This document shows, in pieces, positions 4,868-6,513 of a DNA stretch of 6,513 nt. The notes below the pieces were generated by a model that ran no database searches, was not told where the DNA came from, and saw only the letters and a list, made by a program, of their open reading frames with translations. This DNA comes from an uncultured Bacillota bacterium (GTDB taxonomy: Bacteria > Bacillota_I > Bacilli_A > RF39 > UBA660): positions 1-6,513 of the forward strand of contig CAMVNN010000041.1 in assembly GCA_947168865.1 (NCBI GenBank). The letters are read 5' to 3'. Numbering within the stretch: position 1 is the first letter of the stretch; each line of letters opens with the position of its first letter. A program made the position numbers and the translations under genes.

Positions 4868-5785
4868 CTAACGCTCAAATTTAACAGTTATATTTTCATT
4901 ACCTAAATCAGGTAAATTATCAATATGACCTATTTTAGTATAACTATATGTTGTATCAAATGATTTATAAAAAATAACTAAACAATCATCGCCATATAAC
5001 ATTACATCTCCAGCATTTATTCTTCCTGGATTTGCACTTTTTTCTGGTAATTTTTTATCTAAATAAATATACTTCTCATTACCATTTAACTCACTCATAT
5101 TTAGTTCTAAAGGTAAAAATTCAATAAACTTTTTAGCAGTTTCATTATCTTCTAAATTAATTATATATTCATTATTATTTATAAAAACTTTAATATTCTT
5201 TATATCTTCATTCATATTAACACCTACAAATTCTCTTATTACTTCATCGCTATCACTTAAAGAAAATCTCTTTCCATCAGTAATTGTCAAATTAGAATTA
5301 TATTTTCTTAAATCATCAACACTTCCACTTATTCCACTACCACCTGATGTACAAAAAGGAATAATCGTTTTACCAGTAAAATCATATGTATCTAATAATG
5401 TTAGTATTATTTTAGGATTTGTTCCCCACCAAATTGGATAACCAAGATAAATAGTATCATATTTATTTATATCAATTGTATTTTCAATTAAAGGCCTTGA
5501 TTTACTATCGTTTTGCTCTCTATTAGCTCTACAATCACTATTGTAATCTAAATCAGCACTTGTGTATTTCTCTTTAGGAATTATCTCAATAATTTCACTA
5601 TTAGATGCCTTAGCAATTCTTTCTGCTATAGTTTTAGTAGTTCCAGTTGCTGAGAAATATATAACTACTGAAGGGCCTGATTTTGTACTATTTTTTGGTG
5701 TAACGTTCTCTTTTTTTACATCACAACCAACTATAAAGAATAAAAACATCATTAAAAATAAACTTAAAAATACTTTTTTCTTCAC
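4868..5785 (-). CDS. Flavodoxin/cyclophilin-like fusion lipoprotein
   Basis: I set the start at GTG (5783-5785), giving 305 residues. An ATG at 5852-5854 is in frame but lies upstream of the -10 box at 5810-5818 and would put 23 polar residues before the signal peptide. Residues 2-21 are a lipoprotein signal with lipobox IVGC and C21 lipidated. Residues 39-190 are a flavodoxin domain (PF12682 type): FMN phosphate loop YFSATGTTKTIAERIA (43-58), GYPIWWGTNP (115-124), and PFCTSGGSGISGS (143-155). Residues 197-302 match the cyclophilin-like domain (Cyclophil_like2, PF18050; TM1367-like fold). Its signatures are LEDNETAKKFIEFLPLELNMSELNGNEKYIYL, SANPGRINAGDVMLYGDDCLVIFYKSF and YSYTKIGHID. This fusion is known in the Bacillota. 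I infer extracytoplasmic FMN redox chemistry at the membrane surface; the substrate is unknown. Confidence 0.93.
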   Translation of the reverse strand: MKKKVFLSLFLMMFLFFIVGCDVKKENVTPKNSTKSGPSVVIYFSATGTTKTIAERIAKASNSEIIEIIPKEKYTSADLDYNSDCRANREQNDSKSRPLIENTIDINKYDTIYLGYPIWWGTNPKIILTLLDTYDFTGKTIIPFCTSGGSGISGSVDDLRKYNSNLTITDGKRFSLSDSDEVIREFVGVNMNEDIKNIKVFINNNEYIINLEDNETAKKFIEFLPLELNMSELNGNEKYIYLDKKLPEKSANPGRINAGDVMLYGDDCLVIFYKSFDTTYSYTKIGHIDNLPDLGNENITVKFER

Positions 5786-5795
5786 TTTTCCACAC
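5781..5795 (-). repeat. 15-nt start-region repeat, copy 2
   Basis: The same minus-strand 15-mer as at 4853-4867. It spans the GTG start of the flavodoxin/cyclophilin-like lipoprotein. The ribosome binding site is weak in both copies (GGAAAA), so the shared sequence may itself be the initiation signal or mark a duplicated start module. Confidence 0.8.
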
Positions 5796-5809
5796 TCTTT
5801 TCTATAATA

Positions 5810-5818
5810 ATTATAACA
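5810..5818 (-). promoter_or_regulatory. Extended -10 promoter TGTTATAAT for the lipoprotein operon
   Basis: The minus strand reads TGTTATAAT from 5818 to 5810. No -35 is recognisable. The predicted start near 5803 gives a leader of about 18-20 nt to the GTG at 5785. It also argues against the upstream in-frame ATG at 5852-5854. Confidence 0.7.
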
Positions 5819-5882
5819 TAAATTTGATAATAAAATATGTATACAATTATTCAATATTAAAACAATTTTTTAGAAAAAAAAC

Positions 5883-5911
5883 TTACGAAAAAAAATTAAA
5901 AATGTTATAAT
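5883..5911 (+). promoter_or_regulatory. carD: Promoter for the carD leader: weak -35 TTACGA, extended -10 TGTTATAAT
   Basis: TATAAT at 5906-5911 with TGT at 5903-5905 lies 17 bp from TTACGA (5883-5888). An A-rich tract fills the spacer. The predicted start near 5918 leaves a leader of about 110 nt, much longer than for most neighbours. It diverges from the lipoprotein operon promoter about 85 bp away. Confidence 0.7.
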
Positions 5912-5917
5912 TACAGT

Positions 5918-6021
5918 GTTAAGAGGTAATATATTAAGTCAATTATATTCAAGTGTTGCTATTATGCGTAAGTCCGATTGTATAACGACTTGCGTATTTT
6001 TATTGCCTTTAAAAAGGAGAG
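5918..6021 (+). promoter_or_regulatory. carD: Structured 5' leader of carD (candidate attenuator or SD switch)
   Basis: Three mutually relevant pairings are visible. The 5' segment AGAGGTAATA (5922-5931) can pair over 10 positions, two of them G-U, with TATTGCCTTT (6001-6010), closing the leader just before the ribosome binding site. An internal terminator hairpin lies at 5964-5997. Finally, CCTT (6006-6009) can instead pair with AAGG (6014-6017) of the ribosome binding site, so the 5' segment and the Shine-Dalgarno sequence compete for the same bases. AAGTC (5936-5940) and CAAGT (5950-5954) could also pair with the terminator's 3' arm. I do not recognise a known riboswitch class or T-box. 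Confidence 0.45.
5964..6001 (+). terminator. carD: Intrinsic terminator inside the carD leader
   Basis: ATGCGTAAGTC (5964-5974) pairs with GACTTGCGTAT (5987-5997) as 11 bp with two G-U pairs, around a 12-nt loop. The stem runs into TTTTT (5997-6001). It lies between the carD promoter and start codon, so carD transcription must read through it. Confidence 0.72.
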
Positions 6022-6027
6022 ATAAAA

Positions 6028-6513
6028 ATGTATAAAGCAAATGATTATTTAATATACAAAAAAGATGTTTGTAAAGTTAAAGAAGTAAGAAAAAATAAAA
6101 TAACTGGATTAGATTATTATATTTTGGTCCCAATAGATGATGAATCACTAATAATTGATGTCCCTTCTGATAATAGAATGGGCTGGATAAGAGATATAAT
6201 TAGCAAAGAAGAAGCTTTAAAGTTAATAAACAATATTCCGAATATAGAGCCTTTAAAAAATATTGAAGATAAATATATTGAAAATACTTATAAAGAATTA
6301 ATCAATAAAGGAACACATGAAGATTTAATAAAAATAATCAAAACAACTTATTTAAGAAATGCTGCAAGAATAAATAACAAGAAAAAAGCAAGTGATAAAG
6401 ATTATAATTACTTTAACAAAGCTGAAAAATATCTATATAATGAACTATCAGTAGCTTTAAATATGACTTTTGATGAAACTAAAAATTATATAATCAATAA
6501 AGTTAATGAATTG
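6028..6513 (+). CDS. carD: CarD-family RNA polymerase-binding regulator (runs off right edge)
   Basis: I translated this frame by hand. It gives 162 residues with no stop before the edge, close to the full length of the family (about 160-165), so only the tail is missing. The N-terminal RNA-polymerase-interaction (Tudor-like) domain is visible as NDYLIYKKDVCKVKEV (5-20), YYILVPIDDESLIIDVPSDN (30-49) and IRDIISKEEALKLI (54-67). The helical C-terminal domain has the pattern YKELINKGTHEDLIKIIKTTYLRN and FNKAEKYLYNELSVAL typical of CarD/CdnL. CarD proteins bind the polymerase beta subunit and stabilise open complexes at many promoters. The ATG at 6028-6030 has AAGGAGAG (6014-6021) with 6-nt spacing. 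The gene diverges from the lipoprotein operon and has a long terminator-bearing leader, so its amount may be controlled at the RNA level. The family call is confident; targets are unknown. Confidence 0.9.
   Translation, partial: MYKANDYLIYKKDVCKVKEVRKNKITGLDYYILVPIDDESLIIDVPSDNRMGWIRDIISKEEALKLINNIPNIEPLKNIEDKYIENTYKELINKGTHEDLIKIIKTTYLRNAARINNKKKASDKDYNYFNKAEKYLYNELSVALNMTFDETKNYIINKVNEL

Noticed and set aside
5562..5807. Hydrophobic plus-strand frame opposite the flavodoxin fusion gene
   Set aside because: It is antisense to a recognised flavodoxin domain and signal peptide, with no ribosome binding site of note.
5918..6010. T-box or known riboswitch in front of carD
   Set aside because: I see no T-box sequence and carD is not an amino-acid-related gene; no familiar riboswitch core is recognisable.

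Overview
The window is strongly AT-rich, with short intergenic gaps, A/T-ending codons, AGGAGG-type ribosome binding sites and small single-domain proteins, several of them Cys-anchored lipoproteins. This points to a low-GC Bacillota lineage, plausibly an uncultured gut or host-associated Bacilli/Mollicutes relative (inference from composition and gene style only). Trp is encoded by TGG, every stop seen is TAA or TAG, and no reading frame needs TGA to be read as Trp.

Layout. The left edge (1-537, minus) is most of an ORF6N-domain protein, truncated by the window. Its roughly 140-nt leader holds a hairpin with a possible pseudoknot and an intrinsic terminator 9 nt before the ribosome binding site. 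A small membrane protein (833-1186, plus) follows and shares a bidirectional terminator with a convergent minus-strand pair: a conserved hypothetical (1873-2352) and an AlkD-like DNA glycosylase (1200-1871). Next on the minus strand come a Cys-type glutathione peroxidase (2415-2954), a Cys-rich lipoprotein with an Asn-rich linker (3030-3722), a flavodoxin (3765-4259), and a two-lipoprotein operon: a flavodoxin/cyclophilin-like fusion (4868-5785) and an unknown lipoprotein (4324-4857). At the right edge a CarD-family RNA polymerase-binding regulator (6028 onward, plus) diverges from that operon. It also has a long leader with an intrinsic terminator and competing pairings around the ribosome binding site.

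How it fits together. The theme is housekeeping redox and damage handling: two FMN flavodoxins, a thioredoxin-type peroxidase and an alkyl-base glycosylase, with cell-surface lipoproteins. Nearly all are small, separately promoted units. The promoter grammar is uniform: seven of eight candidate promoters carry TGnTATAAT, mostly without a convincing -35. Six of the eight put the ribosome binding site almost at the mRNA 5' end. The two exceptions, ORF6N and carD, have long leaders with an embedded terminator, and these are the best candidates here for undescribed RNA-based regulation. I see no CRISPR array, IS element, tRNA or rRNA.
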